From contig BHES01000006.1 in NCBI GenBank assembly GCA_003864575.1, positions 1 to 59,507 of the forward strand: a stretch of DNA of 59,507 nt, in the 5' to 3' direction. A model generated the notes under the pieces. It was not told where the DNA came from and made no database searches. It saw only the letters and a program-made list of their open reading frames with translations. This document shows positions 23,706 to 33,631 of the stretch, piece by piece. Positions within the stretch are counted from its first letter, which is position 1. Each line of letters begins with the position of its first letter. The translations under genes and the position numbers were made by a program. This stretch comes from Enterobacterales bacterium (lineage in GTDB: Bacteria > Pseudomonadota > Gammaproteobacteria > Enterobacterales > Enterobacteriaceae).

Positions 23706-23726
23706 TATGTTCGTTTTCGCTCACGA
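23706..23726. promoter_or_regulatory. possible GlpR operator upstream of glpD
   Basis: TATGTTCGTTTTCGCTCACGA contains one exact GlpR half-site (ATGTTCG) and a degenerate second half. A second ATTGTTCG occurs near 23871. The 278-bp glpD-glpR interval otherwise shows no gene that I support. Confidence 0.4.
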
Positions 23727-23910
23727 TTGTAATCGAGAATCGTTAAACAAGCCAAGCGTTAACCAAATAAAAACATTTAGGCGTGATGGAGGTAACATTT
23801 TTTTGTCGTTTTTGCGCAAAAAGGCCAGGAGAAAAGTAAAAGGAAAGCAGAAAGCGCGGAGTTTTTCGCAATTGTTCGTTTGGCAATGAGGCAGGGATTC
23901 AATGAAATCA

Positions 23911-23937
23911 CCGGGCGCGCGTCAGGAACGCACCCGG
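23911..23937 (-). terminator. hairpin downstream of glpR
   Basis: CCGGG...GCGT pairs with ACGC...CCCGG just past the glpR stop on its strand. The trailing sequence is only mildly T-rich, so termination strength is uncertain. Confidence 0.5.
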
Positions 23938-23949
23938 CGGGCAGGAGGC

Positions 23950-24708
23950 TTAGCAGAGTTCGAGCTGGACGTCGTACTTGTCGATGATTTTCATGACGCT
24001 TTCCGGCGGCTGCTGGTCGGTGAACAGATAGTTGATCAGACTCATATTACCGAGGTTAACCATCGCGTTGCGGCCAAACTTAGAGTGGTCGGTGACCAGC
24101 ATGACGCAGCGCGAGTTCTCAATGATGGCGCGTTTGGTGCGCACTTCATGGTAGTCAAACTCCAGCAGCGAGCCATCCATATCGATGCCGCTGATGCCCA
24201 GAATGCCGTAGTCGAGGCGAAACTGAGAGATAAAGTCCAGCGTAGCTTCGCCCATAATACCGCCGTCACGAGTACGCACTTCGCCGCCGGCCAGGATCAG
24301 ACGGAAATCTTCTTTGGCCGTCAGCAGCGTGGCGACGTTCAGGTTATTGGTGACGACGCGCAAATTCTTATGGTTGAGCAGCGCATGGGCCACGGCTTCC
24401 GGCGTCGTGCCGATGTCGATAAACAGTGTTGCCCCGTCGGGGATTTGCGCGGCAACGCGCTGGGCAATACGCGCTTTCTCATCTGACCACATGATCTTAC
24501 GGTCGTTATAGGCGGCGTTGACCGAACTCGAGGGCAGTGCTGCGCCGCCGTGATGACGGTGAATTTTGTTCTGCTCGGCCAGGTCATTGAGGTCGCGGCG
24601 AATCGTCTGCGGGCTAACGGCGAAATGCTCGACCAGCTCTTCTGTACTGACGTAACCCTGCTGGCGTACCAGGTCAATAATGGCGTCATGGCGTTGTGTC
24701 TGTTTCAC
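23950..24708 (-). CDS. glpR: GlpR, glycerol-3-phosphate regulon repressor
   Basis: The DeoR-family protein has 252 residues, the E. coli length. The N-terminal helix-turn-helix (DAIIDLVRQQGYVSTEELVEHF, then TIRRDLNDL) is followed by the sugar-isomerase-like effector domain (LFIDIGTTPEAVAHAL). It represses glp genes until glycerol 3-phosphate binds. The start is 9 bp after the glpG stop, so the two are co-transcribed. Confidence 0.95.
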   Translation of the reverse strand: MKQTQRHDAIIDLVRQQGYVSTEELVEHFAVSPQTIRRDLNDLAEQNKIHRHHGGAALPSSSVNAAYNDRKIMWSDEKARIAQRVAAQIPDGATLFIDIGTTPEAVAHALLNHKNLRVVTNNLNVATLLTAKEDFRLILAGGEVRTRDGGIMGEATLDFISQFRLDYGILGISGIDMDGSLLEFDYHEVRTKRAIIENSRCVMLVTDHSKFGRNAMVNLGNMSLINYLFTDQQPPESVMKIIDKYDVQLELC

Positions 24709-24717
24709 CGAAATCCC

Positions 24718-25554
24718 CTAATTCTGTTTTTTATGTGACGTACGGGTGTCAACAAAGGCCATGAGCAGGCCAAGCACCAGACCGAAAACGTGGGCGGCAT
24801 TGGCAATCGCCATCCCCATCACGTTGAAATAGCCCAGCACCAGCCAGGCAATGGAAAATACCATTAGTCCGCGCGGCAGAGAAATTCCGCGTTCAGGTTT
24901 GAGTTCGCCAGTCAGCCAGACGTAGCCCATCAGCGCGTAAACCACGCCGGATAAGCCGCCAAACCAGATGCCGCTGAATAATGACTGACCCCAGCCGCTG
25001 ACCAGTGCTGATACCACGGTAATAGTGAACAGTTTCCCCGTGCCAAGACGCTTTTCTACCGGGCCGCCGAGATACCACCACCACAGTAGATTGAACAGAA
25101 TATGCAGCAGGGAGAAGTGCAGCAATGCCGGGCTGAACCAGCGCCAGATTTCGACATATTGACCGCTGTCCATCGGCCACGCCAGCACGCGCATCACGCT
25201 TTCATCGCCGTAAATTTGCTGCAGGATATAGACCGCAATGCACAGGCAAATCACCGCCATCGTCAGCGGGCCCGCCTGGCTGCGAATGCGTTGCCAGTAG
25301 GAGTAGTGCTGATAGCTCAGGTGCGCATCGGTACTGCCGGTACGCCAGCTTGCGGCCAGATAACGCTCATGCAGCGGATCTTCCAAAAACAGCGCGACCT
25401 GCTGTTCGACTTCGGGCAGGCGGGATTCATCGTCCAGCCACAGCTGCACTTCCTGACTCTCTTTTTTGATGTGTAGTTTTATCCCCTGCGTCGCCATGTA
25501 ATCGACAAAGGCCTGGGCCAGACGGGGATTGTTCAGGCTAAGAATGCGTACCAT
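24718..25554 (-). CDS. glpG: GlpG, rhomboid intramembrane serine protease
   Basis: The 278-residue protein has an N-terminal cytosolic domain (about 1-90) followed by six membrane helices. The catalytic dyad is S202 in [10 protein letters not shown] and H255 in NAAHVFGL; E. coli has S201 and H254. It cleaves transmembrane substrates within the inner membrane. In E. coli it lies directly after glpE. Here a PLP-enzyme gene and its terminator lie between them, so glpG-glpR must use a promoter in 25555-25670. Confidence 0.95.
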   Translation of the reverse strand: MVRILSLNNPRLAQAFVDYMATQGIKLHIKKESQEVQLWLDDESRLPEVEQQVALFLEDPLHERYLAASWRTGSTDAHLSYQHYSYWQRIRSQAGPLTMAVICLCIAVYILQQIYGDESVMRVLAWPMDSGQYVEIWRWFSPALLHFSLLHILFNLLWWWYLGGPVEKRLGTGKLFTITVVSALVSGWGQSLFSGIWFGGLSGVVYALMGYVWLTGELKPERGISLPRGLMVFSIAWLVLGYFNVMGMAIANAAHVFGLVLGLLMAFVDTRTSHKKQN

Positions 25555-25671
25555 ATTATTTTGCTGGTCCTGTAATAGTTTGATTTTTCGACGACATGGG
25601 TAGGGTAACCTTTTCTGCCAGCGTGATGGAAACCGATTATAGCCTCAGAGGTGCGGGCTGTATGCTGCATA

Positions 25672-25708
25672 AAAAAAACCGACCGGGCAAACCCTGGTCG
25701 GTTTTTTT
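25672..25708. terminator. terminator between the PLP-enzyme gene and glpG
   Basis: AACCGACC...GG pairs with CC...GGTCGGTT, with A7 and T7 flanks. This is a very strong terminator for the gene at 25735-26925 and would block read-through into glpG. Confidence 0.92.
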
Positions 25709-25734
25709 ATCAAAACAGTGACGGGAGGAGGTAA

Positions 25735-26925
25735 TTACAACCCTTCGAGCGCCTGCTGGATGTCGTCCACCAGATCTTCCACATATTCGATGCCAATACT
25801 GATGCGCACCAGGCCCTCGGTGATGCCGCTTTGACGGCGCACTTCTGGCGATACCGCACTGTGTGTGGTGGTGGCCGGATGACAGGCCAGCGAATCGGTA
25901 TCACCGACCGACACGGCCTGCGTAATAATGGTCAGTTTATCGAGGAAAGTCCGTGCCGCGTCGCGGCCTCCGCGCAGTTCAATCGCCATAATACCGCCGA
26001 ACAGTTTCATTTGGCGCGCCGCGATCTCATGGCCCGGATGACTTTTCAACCCCGGATAAAATACCTGTGACACAGCCGGATGTGCGTCCAGTACTGCTGC
26101 AATGTGCGCGGCACTGAGTGAACTGGCTTCAACGCGCAATGGCAAGGTTTTCAGGCCTCGTGTCAGCAGGGCGGCTTCGAACGGACTTAAACAGCCGCCG
26201 AATTGTTTCAGACTCAGCGTGCGGATAGGGTCAATCAGCGCTTTGCTGCCGACCACGACACCGCCGGTTGCATCACCGTGGCCACTAATATATTTGGTGG
26301 CGGAGTGCAGGGAAATATCGATGCCCAGATCCAGCGGACGCGTCAGATAAGGGGTGGCAAACGTGTTATCCACCACGCTCACCACACCTGCTTGTTTCGC
26401 AATGCGCGCGATTTCAGCGATATCTGCAATGCCCAGTACCGGATTCGCCGGCGTTTCGACAAACACCATTTTTGTCTGTGGCGTCAGCGCCGCTTGCAGA
26501 TCTTTCGTATCAGCCACGAAGACCGGTTTAATGCCATAACGCGGCAACAAATTGCGGATAACCCCTTCGGTGCCACCGTACAGCGTGCCGACGTGAACTA
26601 TCTCATCGCCCTGAGAGAGCAGGGCAAACAGCACGGCGCTGATGGCCGCCATCCCGCTGGCGCAGGCGACTGCGCTTTCTCCCCCTTCCAACGCCGCCAT
26701 TTTTTGCTCAACCACGGCGACCGTCGGGTTGGCAAAGCGGCTGTAGGAGTAGCCCGGTTCTTCACCGCTGAAACGCCGTGCACCGCTGTCGAAATCATCG
26801 TAGGAAAAAGCCGAAGTGGCAGTGATTGGCGTGGCAATCGCGCCAGTTAACGTGTCCGGCTGCTGGCCGGCGTGAACCGCCAGCGTACGCATGCCCAGCG
26901 GGCGGGATGTTTTCAGGTGTTTCAT
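25735..26925 (-). CDS. PLP-dependent Cys/Met-metabolism enzyme (methionine gamma-lyase / cystathionine gamma-synthase-like)
   Basis: This roughly 396-residue fold-type I enzyme belongs to the Cys/Met metabolism family. The Schiff-base lysine is K211 in SLHSATKYISGHGDATGG, with the YSRFANPT and ASGMAAISA motifs. From ATG 26925 the AGGA is 7 nt upstream; ATG 26931 would place it only 2 nt away. Family members act on cystathionine, methionine or O-acylhomoserine. The position matching methionine gamma-lyase Cys116 appears to be glycine (LYGG), so the substrate is open. It is not part of the usual glp cluster, sits between glpE and glpG, and has its own terminator. Confidence 0.85.
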   Translation of the reverse strand: MKHLKTSRPLGMRTLAVHAGQQPDTLTGAIATPITATSAFSYDDFDSGARRFSGEEPGYSYSRFANPTVAVVEQKMAALEGGESAVACASGMAAISAVLFALLSQGDEIVHVGTLYGGTEGVIRNLLPRYGIKPVFVADTKDLQAALTPQTKMVFVETPANPVLGIADIAEIARIAKQAGVVSVVDNTFATPYLTRPLDLGIDISLHSATKYISGHGDATGGVVVGSKALIDPIRTLSLKQFGGCLSPFEAALLTRGLKTLPLRVEASSLSAAHIAAVLDAHPAVSQVFYPGLKSHPGHEIAARQMKLFGGIMAIELRGGRDAARTFLDKLTIITQAVSVGDTDSLACHPATTTHSAVSPEVRRQSGITEGLVRISIGIEYVEDLVDDIQQALEGL

Positions 26926-27016
26926 CTTCATATCCTATAAATATCAGAGAGAAATTATACCAATACTTAAAAGGTGCAGTTGATTCGGCTTAAGAACATT
27001 TAAGATCCAAACCAAA

Positions 27017-27049
27017 CCAATGGTTATAACTCATCGGTTATGCCATTGG
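27017..27049 (-). terminator. inverted repeat downstream of glpE
   Basis: CCAATGG-TT-ATAAC pairs with GTTAT-G-CCATTGG. On the glpE strand it is followed by TTTGGTTTGG. It may terminate glpE or be a regulatory dyad for the PLP-enzyme gene. Confidence 0.5.
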
Positions 27050-27087
27050 GGTCTGGTCTCTACATTGCGAAGGGGAAACGCCTGGGA

Positions 27088-27408
27088 TCAGGCTTCAACA
27101 TCCTGAGGGAAGGTTTTTGACCAGGCTTCGAAACCACCGTCAACGCTATAGACCGACTCGAAACCCTGGCCTATCAAAAATTGAGCGGCACCTCGGCTGC
27201 TAATGCCGTGGTAACACATCACCATGACCGGCGTTTTGGCGTCGGCCGTTTGCATGAAGGCGGCCATGCTTTCATTACTCAGATGGAATGCGCCGGGGGC
27301 GTGGGCGATGCCAAAACTTTGCGGGTCGCGGATATCGACCATTACGGCGTCGCCGGATTTCAGGCGGGTATGCGCAAGCTCTACGCTGATTGCTTCAAAT
27401 TGTTCCAT
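27088..27408 (-). CDS. glpE: GlpE, thiosulfate sulfurtransferase (single-domain rhodanese)
   Basis: The 106-residue rhodanese domain has the persulfide cysteine C65 in [16 protein letters not shown], as in E. coli GlpE. It moves sulfane sulfur from thiosulfate to thiol acceptors or cyanide. It begins the glp minus-strand group but is separated from glpG by about 1.5 kb. A sulfur enzyme next to a trans-sulfuration-type enzyme may be coincidental. Confidence 0.94.
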   Translation of the reverse strand: MEQFEAISVELAHTRLKSGDAVMVDIRDPQSFGIAHAPGAFHLSNESMAAFMQTADAKTPVMVMCYHGISSRGAAQFLIGQGFESVYSVDGGFEAWSKTFPQDVEA

Positions 27409-27503
27409 GCGGACTGGCCTCGTTAATGATCACTGACGCTATTCTACCGAATTATTCAGCCACCAAGACCAGATAAACTGAAGGGATAATCCAAAATAAC
27501 CGA

Positions 27504-28259
27504 TCAAACCAGCATCACCTTCACGCCTTTGGCACGCAGTTGATCGAGGATCGCGGCGTCGGCGTCCTGTCCGGTAATAAGCACGTCAATTTGCTCGGTA
27601 CGGCTAAACAGCATCCCGGCACGTTGGCCGACTTTACTGCTGTCGACCAGTACCGCCAGTTTACCGACGTAATTCAGCATCTTCTGTTCGGCCATCGCTG
27701 TGAGCATATCGGTTTTATACAGGCCGTCGCTGGTCAACCCCGCGCCGCTGGTGAACATCCAGTGACCGGCATACAGGCTGGCGTCGCCATCTTGCGGTGC
27801 CAGCGTAATTGACTGACTTTTGTTGTACTGACCGCCCATGATGACGACGCTGTCGTGCTCTTGCTCAATCAGATAATTGGCCAGCGGCAGATAGTTGGTG
27901 ATCACCTGAATATCTTTACCGCACATTTCACGGCCAAGCAGAAAGGCAGTAGACCCGCAGTTAATCACCACGCTTTCGCCCGGCAGGCAAAGTTGCGCCG
28001 CAGCCTGAGCAATGCGCATTTTCTCATTAAGATGTTGCGTCTGGTGAATGTTCAGCGGCGTCCAGTTCTGGCGAGGTGAGGTAACGGCTTCGGCCCCGTT
28101 GCGCACTTTACGCAGCTTGCCCAGTTCATTGAGTTTGGTGATATCACGGCGCGCTGTGGCGGGCGAAATATCAAAATTGCCGATCACATCTGAGACAGAA
28201 ATCTGGCCCTGACGTTGTAAAAGCTCGAGGATCGCATTGTGGCGTTGTGGTTCTGTCAT
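27504..28259 (-). CDS. ulaR: UlaR, DeoR-family repressor of L-ascorbate genes
   Basis: The protein has 251 residues, the E. coli UlaR length. The helix-turn-helix includes [13 protein letters not shown], and the effector domain has the near-identical block [19 protein letters not shown]. It represses ulaG and ulaABCDEF until L-ascorbate 6-phosphate binds. It is in the same direction as ulaG, which ends 123 bp upstream of it, and UlaR-like dyads lie before ulaR and before ulaG. Confidence 0.94.
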   Translation of the reverse strand: MTEPQRHNAILELLQRQGQISVSDVIGNFDISPATARRDITKLNELGKLRKVRNGAEAVTSPRQNWTPLNIHQTQHLNEKMRIAQAAAQLCLPGESVVINCGSTAFLLGREMCGKDIQVITNYLPLANYLIEQEHDSVVIMGGQYNKSQSITLAPQDGDASLYAGHWMFTSGAGLTSDGLYKTDMLTAMAEQKMLNYVGKLAVLVDSSKVGQRAGMLFSRTEQIDVLITGQDADAAILDQLRAKGVKVMLV

Positions 28260-28309
28260 GGTGAGGGTGACTCCGCGGGAATGGATACCGCGTGATTATA
28301 GATGAGCAT

Positions 28310-28326
28310 TTGAATCATTCAATCAT
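28310..28326. promoter_or_regulatory. UlaR-like operator between ulaG and ulaR
   Basis: TTGAATCATTCAATCAT shares the ATTCAATCAT and TGAATCATT elements with the ulaG-ulaA interval. It suggests autoregulation of ulaR; the match is by eye only. Confidence 0.45.
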
Positions 28327-28340
28327 CATTTTCTGCGAAA

Positions 28341-28366
28341 GTGCGGAGAAGAAGATCCCCGCACCT
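28341..28366 (-). terminator. weak hairpin after ulaG
   Basis: GTGCGG pairs with CCGCAC across a 12-nt loop just past the ulaG stop, followed by TTTCG. It is weak and may allow read-through to ulaR. Confidence 0.4.
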
Positions 28367-28382
28367 GTGGCTCATCTACTCA

Positions 28383-29447
28383 TCAAAGGAATGATTTGAA
28401 AGGTAAATCCGTTTCCGTTGTGAAACAGTCATCGAAGCCGCGCGGATAGTGATATTCGAAATTATCTTTGTCATTCGGATAAGTAAACTTGCCGCCGACT
28501 TGCCAGATAAAGGGCTTGAAGCCATATTTCAGGCGATCTTTTTTCATCTCCCATAACACGCGGATCTCCTGCGGGTCAGCCTGGAAGTTAGACCAGATAT
28601 CATGATGGAAAGGGATAACAACCTGTGTTTTCAATGACTCAGCCATACGTAGTATATCCACGCTGGTCATTTTGTCCGTGACACCGCGCGGGTTCTCTCC
28701 GTAGGAGCCGAGCGCCACGTCGACTTTATATTCGTTACCGTGCTTGGCGTAGTAGTTGGAGTAATGGGAATCACCACTGTGATAGAGATTGCCGCCCGGT
28801 GTTTTGAACAGGTAGTTCACCGCGCGTTGATCCATCATGTCCGGTAATACGCCTGCCGCTTTCTGTTCCGCGGGTAAAGTGATGAGCACGGTGCGGTCAA
28901 ACGAATCCAGTGCATGAATTTCCACGTCCTTAATTCGCACTACTTTTCCTGGCGTCATGACGATGCAGCGCTCAGCCGGAACACCCCAGCTCATCCATAA
29001 ATCTACGCAGGTCTGCGGGCCGATAAACGGTACATCTTTGGCGCAGTTTTGCATCACAGCCGCCGCGACGTTGACGTCAATATGGTCATTGTGGTCATGC
29101 GTTGACAGAACGGCGTCGATCTCTCTGATGGCAAACGGATCCAGTACGAACGGCGTGGTGCGCAGGTTAGGCTGCAGTTTTTTCACACCCGCCATACGCT
29201 GCATCTGGTGGCCCGTTTTCATCAGCGGGCTGCTGTGATTTTGCTTGCCCACGCCGCACCAGAAATCGACACAAATATTGGCCCCGCCTTCTGATTTCAA
29301 CCAGATACCTGTACAGCCCAACCACCACATGGCGAAAGTACCCGGTGCAACGCGCTCTTGTTCAATCTCTTCGTTTAACCAGGTACCCCACTCAGGAAAG
29401 GTGCTGAGGATCCAGGATTCGCGGCTGATGGTTTCTACTTTACTCAT
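28383..29447 (-). CDS. ulaG: UlaG, L-ascorbate-6-phosphate lactonase
   Basis: This 354-residue metallo-beta-lactamase-fold hydrolase, the E. coli length, has the metal motif [10 protein letters not shown] and the further [12 protein letters not shown] and IPFHHDIW histidines. It opens L-ascorbate 6-phosphate to 3-keto-L-gulonate 6-phosphate, linking the PTS (UlaABC) to the decarboxylase UlaD. It is divergent from ulaA across a 429-bp control region. Confidence 0.95.
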   Translation of the reverse strand: MSKVETISRESWILSTFPEWGTWLNEEIEQERVAPGTFAMWWLGCTGIWLKSEGGANICVDFWCGVGKQNHSSPLMKTGHQMQRMAGVKKLQPNLRTTPFVLDPFAIREIDAVLSTHDHNDHIDVNVAAAVMQNCAKDVPFIGPQTCVDLWMSWGVPAERCIVMTPGKVVRIKDVEIHALDSFDRTVLITLPAEQKAAGVLPDMMDQRAVNYLFKTPGGNLYHSGDSHYSNYYAKHGNEYKVDVALGSYGENPRGVTDKMTSVDILRMAESLKTQVVIPFHHDIWSNFQADPQEIRVLWEMKKDRLKYGFKPFIWQVGGKFTYPNDKDNFEYHYPRGFDDCFTTETDLPFKSFL

Positions 29448-29491
29448 GGTCTTCCCTCGTCATGTGTTGAGATATAAATTCAATCATAACA

Positions 29492-29506
29492 AATCATTTA
29501 ATGATT
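29492..29506. promoter_or_regulatory. UlaR-like operator near ulaG
   Basis: AATCATT-T-AATGATT is a perfect dyad 45 bp before the ulaG start. Its half-sites recur before ulaR. Confidence 0.5.
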
Positions 29507-29717
29507 GCTTGTGACTTTGTTGTGAGAAAATTAGCACTACTTTACGCAGCTTACAATCAAAAATATGCAGGTAAATCGTTCGGATAACGAGGGTGTATTG
29601 CAGAGCTATTATTTTGACACTTGCCTTTAACGTATGAATTTATAGTTTATCTATATGAATTAGTTGCGATAATTATCTGAAATTCGGCAAGGGATATTGT
29701 AACGCTCGCCGATAACT

Positions 29718-29733
29718 TGCGAGTGCGCTCACA
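29718..29733. promoter_or_regulatory. CRP-like site in the ulaG-ulaA region
   Basis: TGCGAGTGCGCTCACA matches TGTGA-N6-TCACA at nine of ten consensus bases. Confidence 0.55.
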
Positions 29734-29876
29734 AATAATCACATTGAATCTTTTTTTGATTGAAAATGAGCATTAGAGTTCCAGCGTTCTCACACTGTTT
29801 ATGGCTAATGCATCAGGGTAGAAGTCTGGGCAGGTTTCTCGAAGGTTAACAACCTCGAAGGTTAACGGAGTGCTTT

Positions 29877-31280
29877 ATGGAATTCCTCTACACCGTATTT
29901 ACCGTGTTTTTCAATCAGGTGATGACCAACGCCCCGCTGTTGCTGGGTATCGTCACGATGTTGGGTTACATCCTGCTCAGAAAAAGCGCGAGTGTGATCA
30001 TCAAAGGCACCATTAAAACGATTATCGGTTTTATGTTGTTGCAGGCCGGCTCCGGGATTTTGACCAGTACGTTCAAACCGGTGGTCGCCAAATTGTCACA
30101 AGTTTATGGCATCAACGGCGCAATATCTGACACCTATGCCTCAATGATGGCAACGGTTGAGCGCATGGGCGATGCCTATAGCTGGGTCGGTTATGCGGTG
30201 CTTATTGCGCTTGGCCTCAACATTCTTTACGTCGTTTTTCGCCGCATTACGGGCATCCGCACCATCATGCTCACCGGCCACATCATGTTTCAGCAAGCCG
30301 GGTTGATTGCCGTGTTCTTTTACATCATGGGCTACCCAATGTGGACGACGATCTGGTCGACGGCCTTCCTGGTCTCGCTCTATTGGGGCATCACCTCCAA
30401 CATGATGTACAAACCGACGCAGGCCGTGACCGAAAACAGTGGTTTTTCCATCGGTCACCAGCAGCAGTTTGCTTCATGGATTGCCTATAAAATCGCGCCT
30501 TATCTGGGTAAGAAAGAAGAGAGCGTGGAAGACCTCAAGTTGCCGGGCTGGCTGAATATTTTCCATGACAACATCGTTTCAACGGCCATCGTTATGACGG
30601 TCTTCTTCGGCATTATTCTCTGTTCGTTTGGCCTTGATACTCTGCAACAAATGGCCGGTAAAACGCACTGGACCATTTACATCCTGCAGACGGGTTTGAT
30701 GTTCGCCGTGGCCATTTTCATCATCATTCAGGGCGTGCGCATGTTTGTCGCCGAACTGACGGAAGCGTTCAACGGTATCTCCCAACGTTTAATCCCCGGC
30801 GCTGTTCTGGCTATCGACTGCGCGGCGATTTACAGCTTTGCACCAAATGCCGTGGTTTGGGGCTTTATGTGGGGCACCATCGGTCAACTGATTGCCGTCG
30901 GCATTCTGTTTGCGATGGGCTCGTCCATCATGATTATCCCTGGCTTCATCCCGATGTTCTTCTCCAACGCCACCATCGGCGTCTTCGCTAACCACTTCGG
31001 CGGCTGGCGCGCTGCGCTGAAAATCTGCTTGGTGATGGGCATGCTCGAAATCTTCGGCTGCGTCTGGGCCATCAAACTGACCGGACTCAGTGCCTGGATG
31101 GGCATGGCTGACTGGTCAATTCTCGCACCACCGATGATGCAGGGCTTCTTTAGCGTCGGCATGGCCTTTATGGGCGTCATCGTGGTCATTGCACTGCTTT
31201 ATATGTTCTTCGCGGGGCGCACGTTGCGTGCCGAAGAGGACGCTGAAAAACACGCGCTTAATCAATCCACTTCTCACTAA
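29877..31280 (+). CDS. ulaA: UlaA, ascorbate-specific PTS EIIC
   Basis: The 467-residue polytopic protein (about 11 membrane segments) begins [20 protein letters not shown]. It is the membrane transporter of the L-ascorbate PTS and works with UlaB (EIIB) and UlaC (EIIA). It is first of six closely spaced genes; ulaB follows after 14 bp. AACGGAG lies before ATG 29877. Confidence 0.95.
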   Translation: MEFLYTVFTVFFNQVMTNAPLLLGIVTMLGYILLRKSASVIIKGTIKTIIGFMLLQAGSGILTSTFKPVVAKLSQVYGINGAISDTYASMMATVERMGDAYSWVGYAVLIALGLNILYVVFRRITGIRTIMLTGHIMFQQAGLIAVFFYIMGYPMWTTIWSTAFLVSLYWGITSNMMYKPTQAVTENSGFSIGHQQQFASWIAYKIAPYLGKKEESVEDLKLPGWLNIFHDNIVSTAIVMTVFFGIILCSFGLDTLQQMAGKTHWTIYILQTGLMFAVAIFIIIQGVRMFVAELTEAFNGISQRLIPGAVLAIDCAAIYSFAPNAVVWGFMWGTIGQLIAVGILFAMGSSIMIIPGFIPMFFSNATIGVFANHFGGWRAALKICLVMGMLEIFGCVWAIKLTGLSAWMGMADWSILAPPMMQGFFSVGMAFMGVIVVIALLYMFFAGRTLRAEEDAEKHALNQSTSH

Positions 31281-31294
31281 TCAACGAGGTTCCC

Positions 31295-31603
31295 ATGACA
31301 GTACGAATTCTGGCGGTATGCGGTTGCGGGCAAGGCAGTTCGATGATCATGAAGATGAAAATTGGGCAGTTCCTGACCCAGGAAGGGGTCGATCACACCA
31401 TGAACAGTTGCGCAGTCGGTGAATACAAATCTGAGCTGAGCGGGGCCGATATCATCGTTGCTTCCACGCACGTGGCGGATGAGATCACGGTCAGTGGCAA
31501 CAAATATGTGGTGGGGGTGCGCAATATGCTCTCCGCCGCTGACTTTGGCCCGAAGGTGATGGACGTGATCAACGCCCACTTCGCCAAAGACCTGAAGAAA
31601 TAA
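31295..31603 (+). CDS. ulaB: UlaB, ascorbate-specific PTS EIIB
   Basis: The 102-residue lactose/ascorbate-type EIIB has the phosphocysteine C9 in the P-loop-like [11 protein letters not shown]. It passes phosphate from UlaC to the incoming ascorbate. It is 14 bp after ulaA and 9 bp before ulaC. Confidence 0.95.
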   Translation: MTVRILAVCGCGQGSSMIMKMKIGQFLTQEGVDHTMNSCAVGEYKSELSGADIIVASTHVADEITVSGNKYVVGVRNMLSAADFGPKVMDVINAHFAKDLKK

Positions 31604-31612
31604 GGAACGTCC

Positions 31613-32083
31613 ATGAAACTGCGTGATTCTTTGGCTGAAAATCAGTCGATCCGCCTGAACGCGGAAGCAGAAACCTGGCAGGAAGCGGTAAAAATTGGCG
31701 TCGATTTACTGGTGGACGCCGGGGTGGTGGAACCCCGCTATTACCAGGCGATTTTGGACGGCGTTGAGCGCTTTGGTCCCTATTTTGTGATTGCGCCCGG
31801 CCTGGCCATGCCGCATGGCCGCCCGGAGGAGGGCGTTATCGAGACCGGATTTGCTCTAGTAACGCTGAAAAAACCGCTGGTGTTTAACCATGAAGATAAC
31901 GATCCGGTCGATATCCTTATCACGCTGGCAGCGGTTGACGCCAACGCGCATCAGGAGGTTGGCATCATGCAGGTGGTAAACCTGTTTGAAGATGAAGACA
32001 ACTTTGACCGCCTGCGCGCCTGTACCACGGCCCAGCAGGTTCTGGATTTAATCGATCAGACGTCCGCTGCGGCGGCGCAATAA
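31613..32083 (+). CDS. ulaC: UlaC, ascorbate-specific PTS EIIA
   Basis: The 156-residue mannitol/fructose-type EIIA has the phosphohistidine in [11 protein letters not shown]. It receives phosphate from HPr and gives it to UlaB. AAGGAA precedes ATG 31613, inside the ula operon. Confidence 0.94.
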   Translation: MKLRDSLAENQSIRLNAEAETWQEAVKIGVDLLVDAGVVEPRYYQAILDGVERFGPYFVIAPGLAMPHGRPEEGVIETGFALVTLKKPLVFNHEDNDPVDILITLAAVDANAHQEVGIMQVVNLFEDEDNFDRLRACTTAQQVLDLIDQTSAAAAQ

Positions 32084-32100
32084 AAGAAAAGGAATACGTT

Positions 32101-32757
32101 ATGTCTCACTCATTACCTATGTTGCAGGTGGCGCTGGATAACCAGTCGATGGACGATGCTTACAAAACTACCCGCCTGATTGCCAGCGAAGTCGACATTA
32201 TTGAAGTCGGCACTATTTTATGTGTTGCTGAAGGGGTTCGCGCCGTGCGTGACCTGAAAGCTCTGTACCCGGAAAAAATTGTCCTGGCCGATGCCAAAAT
32301 CGCTGACGCCGGGAAAATCTTGTCGCGTATGTGCTTTGAAGCCAATGCGGACTGGGTGACGGTCATTTGTTGCGCTGACATCAACACCACCAAGGGTGCG
32401 CTGGAAGTGGCGAAAGAGTTTGGTGGTGACGTGCAGATTGAACTGACCGGCTACTGGACCTGGGAACAGGCTAAAGAGTGGCACGAAGCGGGCATTCAGC
32501 AGGTGGTTTACCACCGCAGCCGTGACGCGCAGGCCGCCGGTGTCGCATGGAGCGACGCTGACATTACTGCGATCAAACGACTGTCCGGCATGGGCTTCAA
32601 AGTGACGATTACTGGCGGTCTGGCACTGGAAGATTTGCCGCTGTTCAAAGACATTCCTGTACACGTGTTTATCGCCGGTCGCAGCATCCGCGACGCCAAA
32701 GATCCGGTCGACGCCGCCCGTCAGTTTAAGAAATCAATCAACCAGCTTTGGGGTTAA
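32101..32757 (+). CDS. ulaD: UlaD, 3-keto-L-gulonate-6-phosphate decarboxylase
   Basis: The 218-residue OMP-decarboxylase-superfamily barrel has the metal/catalytic motif D64-A-K66 (LADAKIAD) and the phosphate-binding [10 protein letters not shown]. It converts 3-keto-L-gulonate 6-phosphate to L-xylulose 5-phosphate. AAAGGAA lies before ATG 32101. Confidence 0.95.
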   Translation: MSHSLPMLQVALDNQSMDDAYKTTRLIASEVDIIEVGTILCVAEGVRAVRDLKALYPEKIVLADAKIADAGKILSRMCFEANADWVTVICCADINTTKGALEVAKEFGGDVQIELTGYWTWEQAKEWHEAGIQQVVYHRSRDAQAAGVAWSDADITAIKRLSGMGFKVTITGGLALEDLPLFKDIPVHVFIAGRSIRDAKDPVDAARQFKKSINQLWG

Positions 32758-32767
32758 GGACAGCGTA

Positions 32768-33631
32768 ATGATGCATAAAGCCGTGCCGCTCGGGATCTAT
32801 GAAAAAGCCCTGCCAGCGGGAGATGACTGGTTTGAACGCCTGAATCTGGCGAAAGAGTTGGGTTTTGATTTCGTCGAAATGTCGGTCGATGAAAGCGACA
32901 ACCGGCTGGCACGGCTTGACTGGAGCCGCGAACAGCGAATGGCGGTGGTTGACGCCGTTGCCCGTACCGGGATTCGAATTCCGTCGATGTGCCTCAGTGC
33001 GCACCGCCGCTTCCCGCTGGGCTCGGAAGATGACGCAACCCGTGATCAGGGGTTGGAAATTATGCGCAAAGCCATCGTGCTGGCACAGGATCTGGGTATC
33101 CGGGTGATTCAGCTGGCGGGTTACGACGTCTATTATCAGGAAGCCAACGACCATACGCGCGAACGCTTTCGCGAGGGTTTACAGGAATCCGTTGAAATGG
33201 CCAGTCGCGCGCAGGTCACGCTGGCGATGGAAATCATGGACTACCCGCTGATGAACTCCATCAGCAAGGCGCTTGGCTACGCGCATTATCTGAATAATCC
33301 GTGGTTCCAGCTCTATCCCGATATTGGCAATCTCTCTGCCTGGGACAATGATGTGCAGATGGAGCTGGCCAGCGGCGCAGGGCATATCGTTGCTGTACAT
33401 ATCAAAGATACCCAGCCTGGTGTGTTCAAAAACGTTCCGTTCGGCACCGGCGTGGTGGAGTTCGAACGCTGCTTCAGCACGCTGCTCAACAGCGGTTATC
33501 GCGGTCCCTACCTTATTGAAATGTGGAGCGAGAGCGCCGTTGACCCACTGAAAGAAGTACGCGAGGCCCGCGCCTGGGTGATCGACAAAATGCAAAAAGC
33601 CGGGCTGAACATGGAGGAAACCGTATGTTAG
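32768..33631 (+). CDS. ulaE: UlaE, L-xylulose-5-phosphate 3-epimerase
   Basis: The 287-residue xylose-isomerase-like TIM barrel has the conserved blocks [25 protein letters not shown] and [15 protein letters not shown], close to E. coli UlaE. It makes L-ribulose 5-phosphate. Start 32768 or the next codon (ATGATG) are equivalent. It overlaps ulaF by 7 bp. Confidence 0.94.
   Translation: MMHKAVPLGIYEKALPAGDDWFERLNLAKELGFDFVEMSVDESDNRLARLDWSREQRMAVVDAVARTGIRIPSMCLSAHRRFPLGSEDDATRDQGLEIMRKAIVLAQDLGIRVIQLAGYDVYYQEANDHTRERFREGLQESVEMASRAQVTLAMEIMDYPLMNSISKALGYAHYLNNPWFQLYPDIGNLSAWDNDVQMELASGAGHIVAVHIKDTQPGVFKNVPFGTGVVEFERCFSTLLNSGYRGPYLIEMWSESAVDPLKEVREARAWVIDKMQKAGLNMEETVC

Larger units (their letters stand above)
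29448..29876. promoter_or_regulatory. divergent ulaG-ulaA control region
   Basis: This 429-bp interval without genes contains the UlaR-like dyad AATCATTTAATGATT (29492-29506), a nearby ATTCAATCAT (29478-29487) and a CRP-like site at 29718-29733 (TGCGA-N6-TCACA). It is AT-rich, as expected for a divergent promoter. Both transcripts are probably under UlaR and CRP, as in E. coli. Confidence 0.7.

Noticed and set aside
23707..23889. Short plus-strand frame of 60 codons in the glpD-glpR interval
   Set aside because: It has no recognisable similarity, is a basic low-complexity peptide, and lies in the glpD promoter region.
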